31,375 nucleotides of DNA from an uncultured bacterium (GCA_905214875.1 CAJMNR010000041.1:1-31375); one strand, 5' to 3'. Positions 15,640 through 23,776 are shown, numbered from the stretch's first letter. Notes: generated from the letters alone by a model not told the origin. Program-made: numbers and translations.

Positions 15640-16818
15640 CTATGCTTCCACCCATACCGGTTGTTTTGCTATTACTTTATGATAGACTTCTTCTACCTTT
15701 TCAGCAAACATCTCCGTAGAGTATGGTTTCATCATCTCTTCTGAATTCTTACGATAGTCAACTCCATCTGTGCCATAAAGCACTCGGTCTAAGCCATCTA
15801 AGAACTCTTCGTCTGTTGTAAACTGATATCCATTATACCCATCTTTTAAGATATCCTTTAAACAATCATCTTTCTTTGCAACGACCGGAAGTCCGGCTGC
15901 CATTGCTTCAAAATAAGTAAGGCCTTGTGTTTCACTCTGACTGGCACTTACAAATACATCTCCGATTTGATAGTAGAGTGCAATCTGGTCCCAAGGCTTT
16001 TCTCCTGCGAAAATCACCATATCATTCAGATTCAGTTCATTAACACAGTTCTTAAGGTTATCCATATCTGGTCCCGTTCCAACAATAACAAAGCGAACAT
16101 CCTCATGCTTTTCTTTATACTTTGGTAATGCACGTAGTAACTTATCAATATCCTTTTCTGGCGATACACGACCTATATAAAGGATTACTTTCTCATGTTC
16201 ATGAACACCGATTTTCTCTTTTACTGTTCGAATCTCTTCTTCTGAATAATTCCCGCGATAAAACTTCTTAAGCTCAATTCCCGTAGGAATAACATTAATA
16301 TTGCGATACACATTATAGCTTGTTAACAGATCCTGTACCTTTTCTGTTGGAACAATGACTTCCTCAACAAAATTACAGCATCTTCTTGTATAAAATCTTG
16401 CAAATGCCTTTGCGCTGTTATTCAAAATTGCAATCGGTGCAAAATAATGTGTATAGTCTTCATAGATTGTGTGATACGTATGCACTAATGGTATTCTAAG
16501 TTCTTTTGCCATAATAAGTGCAAACAAACGCATAGAAAACTCTGTATGTGTATGAATAATATCAAGATTTAATTTACGAATTAAACTTGCTAATTTTCTC
16601 TGATATACCATGCCCACTCGACGGTCTCTCATAAATACGAAAGGCATACTGTGAACACGAAATACATTGTATTCATGTTTCGGAGATCCAGGCGTAGTTG
16701 TCGTGATGACATAAACGTTATGCCCTCTCTCTTCTAATTCTTTTTTTAACGTGTAAACGGAATTCGCAACACCATTAATTTCTGGATAATAGGTGTCGGT
16801 AAATAATCCAATATTCAT
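15640..16818 (-). CDS. GT4 glycosyltransferase, probably glycolipid synthase
   Basis: A 392-residue GT-B glycosyltransferase of family 4. The N-terminal acceptor domain starts MNIGLFTDTYYPEINGVANS, with HTHTEFSMRLF (about 89-99) and HTYHTIYEDYTHYF (113-126). The C-terminal donor domain holds VILYIGRVSPEKD (211-223) and the E-x7-E motif, Glu296 and Glu304 (SETQGLTYFE). This pattern is close to 1,2-diacylglycerol 3-glucosyltransferases, which make monoglucosyl-diacylglycerol, the base of membrane glycolipid and lipoteichoic acid anchors. Other GDP- or UDP-sugar transferases of GT4 share the motifs, so the acceptor is inferred. First gene of a three-gene operon. Confidence 0.88.
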   Translation of the reverse strand: MNIGLFTDTYYPEINGVANSVYTLKKELEERGHNVYVITTTTPGSPKHEYNVFRVHSMPFVFMRDRRVGMVYQRKLASLIRKLNLDIIHTHTEFSMRLFALIMAKELRIPLVHTYHTIYEDYTHYFAPIAILNNSAKAFARFYTRRCCNFVEEVIVPTEKVQDLLTSYNVYRNINVIPTGIELKKFYRGNYSEEEIRTVKEKIGVHEHEKVILYIGRVSPEKDIDKLLRALPKYKEKHEDVRFVIVGTGPDMDNLKNCVNELNLNDMVIFAGEKPWDQIALYYQIGDVFVSASQSETQGLTYFEAMAAGLPVVAKKDDCLKDILKDGYNGYQFTTDEEFLDGLDRVLYGTDGVDYRKNSEEMMKPYSTEMFAEKVEEVYHKVIAKQPVWVEA

Positions 16819-16879
16819 ATTCTCAACCTTTCAATCCTAAATAAAAAACGGTATTATTTTCTAGTAACACCCTGTTTAT

Positions 16880-16908
16880 ACTATAGATGAAACAAAATCT
16901 TTTGTAAA
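16880..16908 (-). promoter_or_regulatory. Promoter of the glycosyltransferase operon
   Basis: TTTACA (16903-16908) and TATAGT (16880-16885) on the minus strand are 17 bases apart, divergent from the fabV promoter. The start site falls near 16873, about 55 bases before the ATG. Confidence 0.72.
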
Positions 16909-16959
16909 GGAAATAAACCTTACAGTTTCCTAACGATATCGTAAGAATTAAATTAAGTC

Positions 16960-16988
16960 TTGTATTCTTTTCCTCATAATGATATACT
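16960..16988 (+). promoter_or_regulatory. fabV promoter
   Basis: TTGTAT (16960-16965) and TATACT (16983-16988) are 17 bases apart on the plus strand. The start site should fall near 16995, about 45 bases before the fabV ATG, inside the FabT-like site described next. Confidence 0.72.
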
Positions 16989-17022
16989 TTGATTGTCAAA
17001 ATATTTTACATGCAAAGTATAT
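16982..17022 (+). promoter_or_regulatory. FabT-like operator and inverted repeat at the fabV start site
   Basis: TTTGATTGTCAAA (16988-17000) fits the TTTGA-N3-TCAAA core of FabT-type MarR repressor boxes, known regulators of fatty acid synthesis genes in Firmicutes. It overlaps the end of the -10 box and the expected start site, a repressing position. A separate perfect 10-bp inverted repeat, ATATACTTTG (16982-16991) and CAAAGTATAT (17013-17022), encloses it and could also form a hairpin in the leader. A further palindrome, ACGATATCGT, lies at 16933-16942, upstream of the -35. Confidence 0.6.
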
Positions 17023-17040
17023 GAAATAGGAGTTGTAATT

Positions 17041-18246
17041 ATGATAATCGAACCTAAAGTACGTGGCTTCATTTGCACCACGGCCCATCCAGAAGGATGT
17101 AAAAAAAATGTTTTATCACAAATTTCCTATACAAAAGAATATGCTAAAACAGTTCCTGACAATGCACCAAAAAACGTATTGATCATCGGTGCATCGACAG
17201 GTTATGGATTAGCCTCAAGAATCGTTTCTACATATGGACTTCATGCCAATACGATTGGTATCATGTTTGAAAAAGAAGCTACTGAAAAACGAACTGCCAG
17301 CGCAGGCTGGTATAATACTGCAGCCTTTGAAAAGCAAGCTACTGCAGATGGCTATTATGCCAAAAGCATTAATGGAGATGCATTCTCAAGTGAAGTCAAA
17401 CAACAGACAATCGATTTAATCAAAAGAGATCTTAAAAAAATCGACCTTGTCATTTACAGTCTTGCAGCACCTAGAAGAAAAACGGATGACGGCACGGTCT
17501 ATTCTTCCGTGTTAAAGACAACTTCCAAAGACTTTACAAACAAGTCTCTTGATTTAAGGCACAATACTATTTCAGAAGCAACCATCTCTTCCGCCTCCGA
17601 AGATGAAATCTTACATACGATCAAAGTAATGGGCGGTGAAGACTGGTCTGATTGGATGGACGCGCTATCCAATGCAAACGTTCTTTCTGACCATGTCCTC
17701 ACCATCGCATATTCCTATATCGGTCCTGAGCTCACTTATCCGGTATATAAAGACGGAACAATCGGATTGGCTAAGGAGGATTTATTCCGTGCTTCCAAAG
17801 ACATAACAAATCGTTTGAAAGACAAAGGTGTACGTGCTTACATCAGTGTCAACAAGGCTCTTGTAACACAGGCAAGCAGCGCTATCCCTATCGTCCCTCT
17901 TTATATGGCCATCCTATATAAAGTCATGAAAGAAGAAAACGTTCATGAAGACTGTATCATGCAGATCAATCGTCTCTTCCAGACAAAGAATGTTTTTACT
18001 ACTCCTGACACAGATAGCGAAGGTCGTATTCGCATGGATGACTTAGAACTATCTGATTCCATCCAACAGAAAGTATTAGCTTCCTGGGACAAAGTAAACT
18101 CTGATAACATCAACGACTATGCTGACATCGTAGGAACCGATGAAGATTTCTATCACATGTTCGGTTTCCATATCGAAGATGTAGACTATAAAAAGGATTA
18201 TAGCCAATTTGTAGAGATTCCAAGCCTATGTCCTGTGAATTCTTAG
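17041..18246 (+). CDS. fabV: Trans-2-enoyl-ACP/CoA reductase FabV
   Basis: A 401-residue single-domain reductase of the FabV/TER family. The NADH motif GASTGYG (50-56) and the signature Y-x8-K, Tyr236 to Lys245 (YKDGTIGLAK), are present; the length is the family norm (about 400). It reduces trans-2-enoyl-ACP in the last step of fatty acid elongation, or crotonyl-CoA to butyryl-CoA; the sequence alone does not separate the two. The start is the ATG at 17041, eight bases after AGGAG; in-frame codons upstream lie in the promoter and operator. It is the only large plus-strand gene of the window, divergent from the glycolipid operon, which suggests shared membrane lipid physiology. Confidence 0.95.
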   Translation: MIIEPKVRGFICTTAHPEGCKKNVLSQISYTKEYAKTVPDNAPKNVLIIGASTGYGLASRIVSTYGLHANTIGIMFEKEATEKRTASAGWYNTAAFEKQATADGYYAKSINGDAFSSEVKQQTIDLIKRDLKKIDLVIYSLAAPRRKTDDGTVYSSVLKTTSKDFTNKSLDLRHNTISEATISSASEDEILHTIKVMGGEDWSDWMDALSNANVLSDHVLTIAYSYIGPELTYPVYKDGTIGLAKEDLFRASKDITNRLKDKGVRAYISVNKALVTQASSAIPIVPLYMAILYKVMKEENVHEDCIMQINRLFQTKNVFTTPDTDSEGRIRMDDLELSDSIQQKVLASWDKVNSDNINDYADIVGTDEDFYHMFGFHIEDVDYKKDYSQFVEIPSLCPVNS

Positions 18247-18286
18247 TTTCTCTAGATTACAAAGCGATACTACCTATCAATAAGCA

Positions 18287-18326
18287 AAACGAAAAGCACT
18301 TTCTTATTCGAAAGTGCTTTTCGTTT
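18287..18326. terminator. Bidirectional terminator of fabV and the MBOAT/DHHW operon
   Basis: A perfect 17-bp stem, AAACGAAAAGCACTTTC (18287-18303) with GAAAGTGCTTTTCGTTT (18310-18326), with a six-base loop. The right arm overlaps the stop codon of the DHHW gene, so that operon terminates immediately after translation stops. Confidence 0.88.
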
Positions 18327-19467
18327 ATTTCAATAACTTTAATAAAGTCTTATCCTCTACAAAGTTCATCGTATTATATAAGAACAATATATCTGTAACC
18401 TTGTTTTCCTCAATTAGCTTCTTGGTACTCATATTATAATATCGATAATCGATCATAATAATTTTCTCATAATGAGGCGCTAAAAATGGTACAAACGTGT
18501 GAGCAAAAGAATCCTTGATAACAAGAAGGGTCTTTCCATTTTGCTCCCCGCCAGTTATCTCTACTACGGAATTATTTCCCCCTAGAAATACTGGATACTT
18601 ATCTTTCTCCTTTAACTTCTCCAGATCAAATACTCCGTCTAACATTCTTTCCCCATTATTAATATCAACGTGATAATCTGAATTCTGCTTTAGCGAATAC
18701 AAATCAATCGAATCTGCCTTTGATTTTATATTTACCTTAGAGTATGTCGTGCCAAGAAACTCATCGGTTGCTTTTTCAATCGTAAAGTCCTCTTTCTTAT
18801 AAGGGGTAAATCCCATCTGCCCTCCAGCCTCTTCGTACGCATAAAAGGCGCCAAGGCTTGTCCAATGATGATCCGTTCTATAATAGATATATTCATCCTT
18901 ATGATTATTTAACGTATCCTCTACATTAATATAATGTTTCTCACCAACACGAGTTTTGATCTGCTGCATCAATGCTTTTTGATCATACTCATTTGCATAT
19001 GCAGGTAGCTTATCTTTTAACGTATAGCTTGATGTTGGAACAATCATTACATTAACGTTTGCCGTATTACCATATAAGTCAACAAATGCCTGTATCCTAT
19101 CTAGATTCTTGCTTACGAGAGACTCATTTACCTCTTCTTTCGTATGCTGCTGAATCAGATAATCATCTTTTCCAAAATAAACACCATTGATATCTTTCTT
19201 CTGCAACGCCTTTTCGGCATAGACCTTCATTGCAATCCACTGATTTCTCATAACGAACTGATCGGTTATATACGTTTCATATTCCTTAGTAAAGGTGCCA
19301 TCAAATAAACGTTTCGAAGAAAACTCTGGTCTCTGCTGCAAGACACGATTTTCATTTTCTGAAAATGAACTATCTTTCTTAGCAACTGAGGCTACCGTAA
19401 GTCCAAACACTATAATTAAAAATATACAGCTAATGCTGATATTTCGTATTTTCTTTTTTCTTTCCAT
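18325..19467 (-). CDS. DHHW family protein (AlgJ/AlgX-like)
   Basis: A 380-residue protein with one N-terminal membrane segment (about residues 8-28) and an extracytoplasmic SGNH-like domain. Typical landmarks are NENRVLQQRPEF and QFVMRNQWI near the start, YRTDHHWTSLGA (Asp-His-His-Trp at 199-202) and KDSFAHTFVPFLAPHY, the last probably holding the nucleophilic Ser. In alginate biosynthesis AlgJ and AlgX, with equivalent blocks, carry the acetyl group from the MBOAT AlgI to the polymer. The start is the ATG at 19467, eight bases after GGAG. The MBOAT gene lies 24 bases upstream, so the pair probably O-acylates a surface polysaccharide. Confidence 0.9.
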   Translation of the reverse strand: MERKKKIRNISISCIFLIIVFGLTVASVAKKDSSFSENENRVLQQRPEFSSKRLFDGTFTKEYETYITDQFVMRNQWIAMKVYAEKALQKKDINGVYFGKDDYLIQQHTKEEVNESLVSKNLDRIQAFVDLYGNTANVNVMIVPTSSYTLKDKLPAYANEYDQKALMQQIKTRVGEKHYINVEDTLNNHKDEYIYYRTDHHWTSLGAFYAYEEAGGQMGFTPYKKEDFTIEKATDEFLGTTYSKVNIKSKADSIDLYSLKQNSDYHVDINNGERMLDGVFDLEKLKEKDKYPVFLGGNNSVVEITGGEQNGKTLLVIKDSFAHTFVPFLAPHYEKIIMIDYRYYNMSTKKLIEENKVTDILFLYNTMNFVEDKTLLKLLK

Positions 19468-19491
19468 ATTCTTTGCTCCTCTCCCACTCAA

Positions 19492-20919
19492 TTAAAACCT
19501 AAAATATAAAAACGGATTATAGGAGCTGTCTACGAGGTAAGCAATGGACAGAATACAGATTGCAGCTAACACAACGTTTTCCATTGTAATATAGCCGTAT
19601 CCTATCACTTCTTTCTTCTCAGCCCATCCTTGAACAGCACACACTATTCGCTTTGGATAATTTGTACATGCAAGAATTAGAACAACTAAAAGCACACCGT
19701 AGCTAATCAGAATATAAAGTGTCTCAGAATTCAAAAACTGCTGTGTCCCTCCAAACATGGCTACCAGATATTGTCCTGCCTTTGCAATATCCGTAAATGC
19801 AAAGATCACCCAGCTAATTATCACAAGGAACATCGTATAGAAATGCCCCACCACTGCTGGTGCTTTATTTAACAATTGTAAGAGGCCCACTTTTTCAATC
19901 AATAACAGTACTCCAAAATAAGCTCCCCATAAAACAAAGTTCCAGCTTGCACCATGCCACAGTCCTGTAAGCAGCCATACGATTGCAATATTTCTCAATT
20001 GTATTGCACGGCCTTTTCGGTTTCCACCCAACGGTATATACACATACTCTCTAAACCAACTGCCAAGAGAGATATGCCATCTTCTCCAAAACTCAGTAAT
20101 GCTCTTTGACATATATGGGTAATTGAAGTTTTCAAAAAACTCAAAGCCAAACATCTTGCCAAGCCCTATTGCCATATCTGAATACCCTGAAAAATCAAAA
20201 TAGATCTGGAATGTATATGCAAGTGCGCCAATCCAAGCCGTAAGTGCCGGAAGACTTGCTACATCCATTACAGAAATCTGATCCCATAATGCTCCAATGC
20301 TATTTGCTAGTAACACTTTCTTTCCAAGTCCCGTTATAAAGCGAATAACACCATCTGAGAATTGATCAATGGAATTCTTCCTGCTATCTAACTGTTCTGC
20401 AATCGTCTTATACTGCACGATTGGTCCAGCGATCAATTGAGGGAACAGTGCAACATACGTACCAAATGAAATTATATTCTTCTGTACCTTTGCTTGTCCT
20501 CGATAAACATCAACCGTATACGACATCGTCTGGAATGTATAGAAGGAAATTCCAATTGGCAGCGAAAGTTCTAAAAGCCCAATATTGGCTCCAAAAATAG
20601 TATTAATATTCTGGATTAAGAAATCCGCATACTTAAAAAAACCAAGCAAGGATAAATTAATAATCATCGAAGAAGCAACTGCTAGCTTCGCCTTCTTTTG
20701 ATTTCCCTGTGTTAGATATCTGCTCACTAATCTTCCATGCGTATAATCCACCATCGTGGAAAATATCATGATTACTACATAAATCGGTTCACCCCATGCA
20801 TAAAAAAACAGACTTGCAAGAAACAAGGTTACATTCTTTAGTTTTCTTGGCATAATATAATAAATTAATAGCACGATCGGCAAAAACCGAAATAAAAATA
20901 ATAAACTGCTAAATACCAT
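19492..20919 (-). CDS. MBOAT-family O-acyltransferase (AlgI-like)
   Basis: A 475-residue polytopic membrane protein with full MBOAT signatures: LPIGISFYTFQTMSYTVDVYRG (about 120-141), YVALFPQLIAGPIVQY (about 155-170), FWRRWHISLGSWFREYVYIPLGG with His282, and GLWHGASWNFVLWG with the catalytic His322. The segment FREYVYIPLGGNRKG is closer to AlgI/PatA O-acetyltransferases than the first MBOAT of this window. The start is the ATG at 20919, eight bases after GGGGAG. Likely donor is acetyl-CoA on the cytoplasmic side and likely receiver the DHHW protein; no carrier or adenylating gene accompanies it. Confidence 0.93.
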   Translation of the reverse strand: MVFSSLLFLFRFLPIVLLIYYIMPRKLKNVTLFLASLFFYAWGEPIYVVIMIFSTMVDYTHGRLVSRYLTQGNQKKAKLAVASSMIINLSLLGFFKYADFLIQNINTIFGANIGLLELSLPIGISFYTFQTMSYTVDVYRGQAKVQKNIISFGTYVALFPQLIAGPIVQYKTIAEQLDSRKNSIDQFSDGVIRFITGLGKKVLLANSIGALWDQISVMDVASLPALTAWIGALAYTFQIYFDFSGYSDMAIGLGKMFGFEFFENFNYPYMSKSITEFWRRWHISLGSWFREYVYIPLGGNRKGRAIQLRNIAIVWLLTGLWHGASWNFVLWGAYFGVLLLIEKVGLLQLLNKAPAVVGHFYTMFLVIISWVIFAFTDIAKAGQYLVAMFGGTQQFLNSETLYILISYGVLLVVLILACTNYPKRIVCAVQGWAEKKEVIGYGYITMENVVLAAICILSIAYLVDSSYNPFLYFRF

Positions 20920-20932
20920 ACTTTTTTCTCCC

Positions 20933-20990
20933 CTAGTCAAAAATATAAGAGCCATTTGCCTAAATATCATTCAGACCTAGACTCTTATAT
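20933..20990 (-). terminator. Possible intercistronic attenuator
   Basis: Between the DUF4358 and MBOAT genes, a perfect 9-bp inverted repeat on the minus strand, ATATAAGAG (20990-20982) with CTCTTATAT (20951-20943), is followed by a short T-run. The loop is about 30 bases, so it would be a weak, possibly partial terminator, adjusting the ratio of genes in the operon. Low certainty. Confidence 0.35.
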
Positions 20991-21000
20991 CATGATACTC

Positions 21001-21558
21001 TTATTTACATTCATTCTCTACTACAGCTTCCACTTTATCATTATCATTGGCTACAGCCATGATTACATATTGTTCCTTTACTTCCAAAATAGGTGACTTA
21101 AGTTTAGGTAGTTCCTTTGGCTTATAGTCCTTGTTCGCTTCTATATCTGCATCGATTTTACTCTGCAATGCTTCTTTCACTTTCTTTGCGCTGTCACTGT
21201 CCTTTGCCTCTACCACAACGATTTGTTCCACTGTGGCACCAGTTCCAATATATGCGCATTTATTTACGATAGAATCCATATTCACGTCTGTATATTGTGA
21301 ATCAAATAATTGCGCATCCAGCTCAGATAGCTCGTCAGTAAATCCTCCACAGTTTGCTATCTTTTCGGCTAATTTATCCACATCAAGATTCAACTTTTCA
21401 GGAGCATTGGTCTTCGCTGTAATTTCACTGCCGCCTGAAGGCAGTGCCGTTGTGGAATTCTCCTTACTTCCACCACATCCAGTCATTCCCATTGCTACGG
21501 TCGCCGTCATTACACATATTGCAACTCCTACTCTCACTTTTGTCCTCATCATAGCCAT
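21001..21558 (-). CDS. DUF4358 lipoprotein
   Basis: A 185-residue predicted lipoprotein with an N-terminal signal peptide and the Cys of MGMTGC, a Ser/Thr linker, then a domain of the DUF4358 type: IANCGGFTDELSELDAQLF, the VNKCAYIGTGATVEQIVVVEAKD core and the VKEALQSKIDADIE helix. The domain has no known reaction. DUF4358 genes often sit beside SGNH and MBOAT genes in Lachnospiraceae, as here, so a role in surface acylation is inferred. The start is uncertain: ATG codons at 21558, 21552 and 21549; the GAGAGG site lies next to the first and fits the second or third better. Confidence 0.82.
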   Translation of the reverse strand: MAMMRTKVRVGVAICVMTATVAMGMTGCGGSKENSTTALPSGGSEITAKTNAPEKLNLDVDKLAEKIANCGGFTDELSELDAQLFDSQYTDVNMDSIVNKCAYIGTGATVEQIVVVEAKDSDSAKKVKEALQSKIDADIEANKDYKPKELPKLKSPILEVKEQYVIMAVANDNDKVEAVVENECK

Positions 21559-21579
21559 CCTCTCTCATTATATTATTGC

Positions 21580-22914
21580 TTATTTTGTTTGCTCATACAA
21601 ATAAGCTTGCCATTTTTTATTATATTCACGTTTCATATGCATACCATCTACGGCGGCTTCTTCCGGTAGATATCCCTCACTATTTGCAACACCTTTCGTT
21701 ACGTCGACAAAAATGCATCCCGTTTGCTTTGCTGCATCCTCCATCACATCGTTAAACGCTTTCATGTTCGATAACTTATACATCTTGTCTGTATTCGCAA
21801 GGCTTTTTGAGACAGGGAGCATTGATTGAATATAAATCGTTGCATTTGGCTTGATTTGCTTTATTTTATTGATCACTTTTATGTACCGTTCCTCATATAC
21901 CTTTGGATATGGCCATCCGATTTCATTAATGCCAAACATTACGTATATTTTAGAACACTGAATGCCTTCTAATGCTTCAAGTGCAGTCTTCATTCCGCTT
22001 GAAGTCTTTACAAACTGTCTAGTAAATACATCCACTACATTAAGGCTTGTTGCTGCAAGATACTTTGCACTCTTTACTCCTCCTGCATACTGCAAGCCCT
22101 CAGTCAATGAATTTCCTATAAACACGCTATCACTAAAGAAAGTCTCCAAGTCGCCAGTGTCAGCGACTGGAGTGGTTTGTTCTGGCTGCTTCGTTGGTGC
22201 AGCTGTTTTGGCTTGCTCTCTAGACTGTGGTGAAGATGTCGCAATCTCTTCACGCTTTGAGATAAGCTGTTTGCTTACCTTTTTATTATCAGTCTGTTCT
22301 TCGTCTGCTTTTTCCGATTTCACAAAACGAATTCCATCCTTTTGATCATTACTTTGTTCGGTTGTCTTTGGAGTACTTGTCGCATTAGTTAATACTCCAT
22401 CTTCACCAGGCTGTTTTCCTTCCTCTCCTGGTTTGTATTCCGTAGATGCATAAGAGACATCTGCCTTCGATAGATGCAAGCCTACTGCCGATATTACAAC
22501 CCCTCCAACAACAAGTAACACGCCTAGCCCAGCTGTTACCATAATTGCATTTGAATGCTTGCGTAACCATCTACGTTTCGTTACTGTATTTGAATTATGG
22601 ATGTTTGTATCTAACTCTCTTAATTCACTCTCAAGAGATTTATTCAGTTGTTCAAAATAATCCAATTCATCAAAATATGCAAGATCATCTAAATAGTCTA
22701 GATTTACGGATATCTCGTCCTCTTTTTTTACATCTGACTCCACACTGAATATTTCTTTCTCGTACTCCGACATATCGATATGCTGTAAAAAATCGATATT
22801 GTCTAAAAAATCGTAATCATCATGTTTCGTGCTGTCTTCCACTTTCTCCGCAATCGGTATTGTGTCGTTATTATCCTCTTCCGTAGAAATGTTATGCACT
22901 ACTTTTCTAATCAT
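21580..22914 (-). CDS. Single-pass membrane SGNH hydrolase with acidic cytoplasmic domain
   Basis: A 444-residue protein in three parts. Residues 1-115 are strongly acidic and lack a signal peptide (YLDDLAYFDELDYFEQL), ending in KRRWLRK; residues ~123-147 form one membrane segment; residues ~150-250 are a Thr/Pro/Glu linker. The outer SGNH domain (255-444) holds the nucleophile Ser269 (FIGNSLTEG), Asn330 (FGINEIG) and Asp423-x-x-His426 (DGMH). By family this is an esterase or acetyltransferase of surface glycans. It is the first gene of the operon followed by the DUF4358, MBOAT and DHHW genes. The charge pattern gives an N-in, C-out orientation; the acidic tail may bind a cytoplasmic partner. 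Confidence 0.87.
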   Translation of the reverse strand: MIRKVVHNISTEEDNNDTIPIAEKVEDSTKHDDYDFLDNIDFLQHIDMSEYEKEIFSVESDVKKEDEISVNLDYLDDLAYFDELDYFEQLNKSLESELRELDTNIHNSNTVTKRRWLRKHSNAIMVTAGLGVLLVVGGVVISAVGLHLSKADVSYASTEYKPGEEGKQPGEDGVLTNATSTPKTTEQSNDQKDGIRFVKSEKADEEQTDNKKVSKQLISKREEIATSSPQSREQAKTAAPTKQPEQTTPVADTGDLETFFSDSVFIGNSLTEGLQYAGGVKSAKYLAATSLNVVDVFTRQFVKTSSGMKTALEALEGIQCSKIYVMFGINEIGWPYPKVYEERYIKVINKIKQIKPNATIYIQSMLPVSKSLANTDKMYKLSNMKAFNDVMEDAAKQTGCIFVDVTKGVANSEGYLPEEAAVDGMHMKREYNKKWQAYLYEQTK

Positions 22915-23297
22915 CTCTCTAAACCCTTCTATCTTCTACTATTTTCTAATTTAGGTACCCCTCTATTTAAAACACAAACCTCTTCCCGTACCTTTTCCTA
23001 TGTATATAGTAAATGCAGAAGTTATATGTATCATAATTCCTGGTCCAATCACATTACTTATTTTGTACTGATTTGGAATTTTCGTCAATAGTAATAGGGT
23101 ATATTTAACATTTTTAATAATATTGAAATACTTTTCAAACATTTCATATATATGTATGCTATATTTTCGCAATATTTCGCACAATTGTAACAGCATTCAA
23201 CTGTTAATTCTTGCTATAAAAACTTCTTCCCTTTTTGTCCGAAAAGAATTATAATATAAAAATAGGATATAATCTTAATGGAAAGGAAGATGCGACT
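22915..23297. other. AT-rich divergent intergenic region
   Basis: About 380 bases between the SGNH gene (minus) and the acidic protein gene (plus). It must hold both promoters. A minus-strand TTGACG near 23085 has a poor -10; on the plus strand TATAAT occurs at 23250-23255 and 23268-23273 without a good -35. No conserved gene or RNA was recognised. Confidence 0.5.
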
Positions 23298-23609
23298 ATG
23301 AAAAAATTCGGAAAATTCGTATTTACTACAGTATCCATCGCTGCTGCAATCGGCGGAGCTGTATATTTCGTAAAGAATGTATTAAACAAAGATAATGATG
23401 ATGATTTCGATGATTTCGACGATTTCGATGACGACTTTGATGATTTTGATTTAGATACAGAAGAAGATCCATCTGCCAAAAAAGAACGTGAATATGTTAC
23501 ACTTAATATGAACGAAGAAAATGATGCAGAAGATGCAACTGAAACTGCTGTATCTGGAGAAGAAACAGAAGAATCCGCTGAAGAATCTGAAGAATCTGAC
23601 GAAGAATAA
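23298..23609 (+). CDS. Small acidic membrane-anchored protein
   Basis: A 103-residue protein: a basic start MKKFGKF, one hydrophobic segment (about residues 6-25), then a highly acidic tail. Residues 33-52 are nearly pure Asp/Phe in a DDFDDFDDFDD pattern, and the last 30 residues are rich in Glu, Ser and Thr. The ATG at 23298 follows AAAGGAAG; in-frame sequence upstream starts only at a TTG in the promoter region. Small proteins with one N-terminal membrane segment and an acidic tail are frequent in Lachnospiraceae, but I recognise no named family. It could be a surface or cytoplasmic-face polyanion, perhaps binding cations or basic partners. The reverse frame is open only because the codons are Asp/Glu-rich. 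Confidence 0.75.
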   Translation: MKKFGKFVFTTVSIAAAIGGAVYFVKNVLNKDNDDDFDDFDDFDDDFDDFDLDTEEDPSAKKEREYVTLNMNEENDAEDATETAVSGEETEESAEESEESDEE

Positions 23610-23617
23610 ATAATAAG

Positions 23618-23700
23618 ACTAATGAGTTTGCTCGCCAAACTCTCTGTGCCGAACGTGATTGCAAAGAGTTCTGCTCCCAGCAACACATGAGTGCACATCT
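23618..23700. other. Structured 3' region A
   Basis: Downstream of the acidic protein gene lies a GC-richer segment with hairpin GAGTTTG-CTCGC-CAAACTC (about 23622-23640) and a CTCTGTGCCGAACG stretch that resembles CTCCGTGATGAACG in region B (26557-26570). It precedes a terminator hairpin. It may be a dispersed structured element or small RNA; neither is proven. Confidence 0.35.
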
Positions 23701-23701
23701 T

Positions 23702-23729
23702 GGCTTTCTAATTTTGGAAAGCCTTTTTT
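23702..23729 (+). terminator. Terminator of the acidic protein gene
   Basis: GGCTTTC (23702-23708) pairs with GAAAGCC (23717-23723), followed by six T. Confidence 0.8.
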
Positions 23730-23735
23730 ATTGCC

Positions 23736-23776
23736 TTGAAAAGAGCTCCTAGAGAACTTCCCTTTGCATAAAAAAG
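23736..23776. repeat. Dispersed hairpin repeat, copy 2 (diverged)
   Basis: AAGAGCTCCTAGAGAACTTC (23741-23760) aligns with AAGAGCTCGACAGAGAAATT of copy 1 (10462-10481), allowing small gaps, and is likewise followed by TTTGCATAAAAAAGAGG, close to the AATAAAAAAAGAGG of copy 3. Confidence 0.45.

Noticed and set aside
23398..23452. CRISPR-like or tandem repeat in the GATTTCGATGA tract
   Set aside because: It is low-complexity coding sequence for an Asp/Phe tract, with no spacers.
23249..23698. Serine-rich open frame opposite the acidic protein
   Set aside because: It is the antisense of Asp/Glu codons, which read as Ser/Leu/Phe on the other strand; no ribosome site or family pattern.
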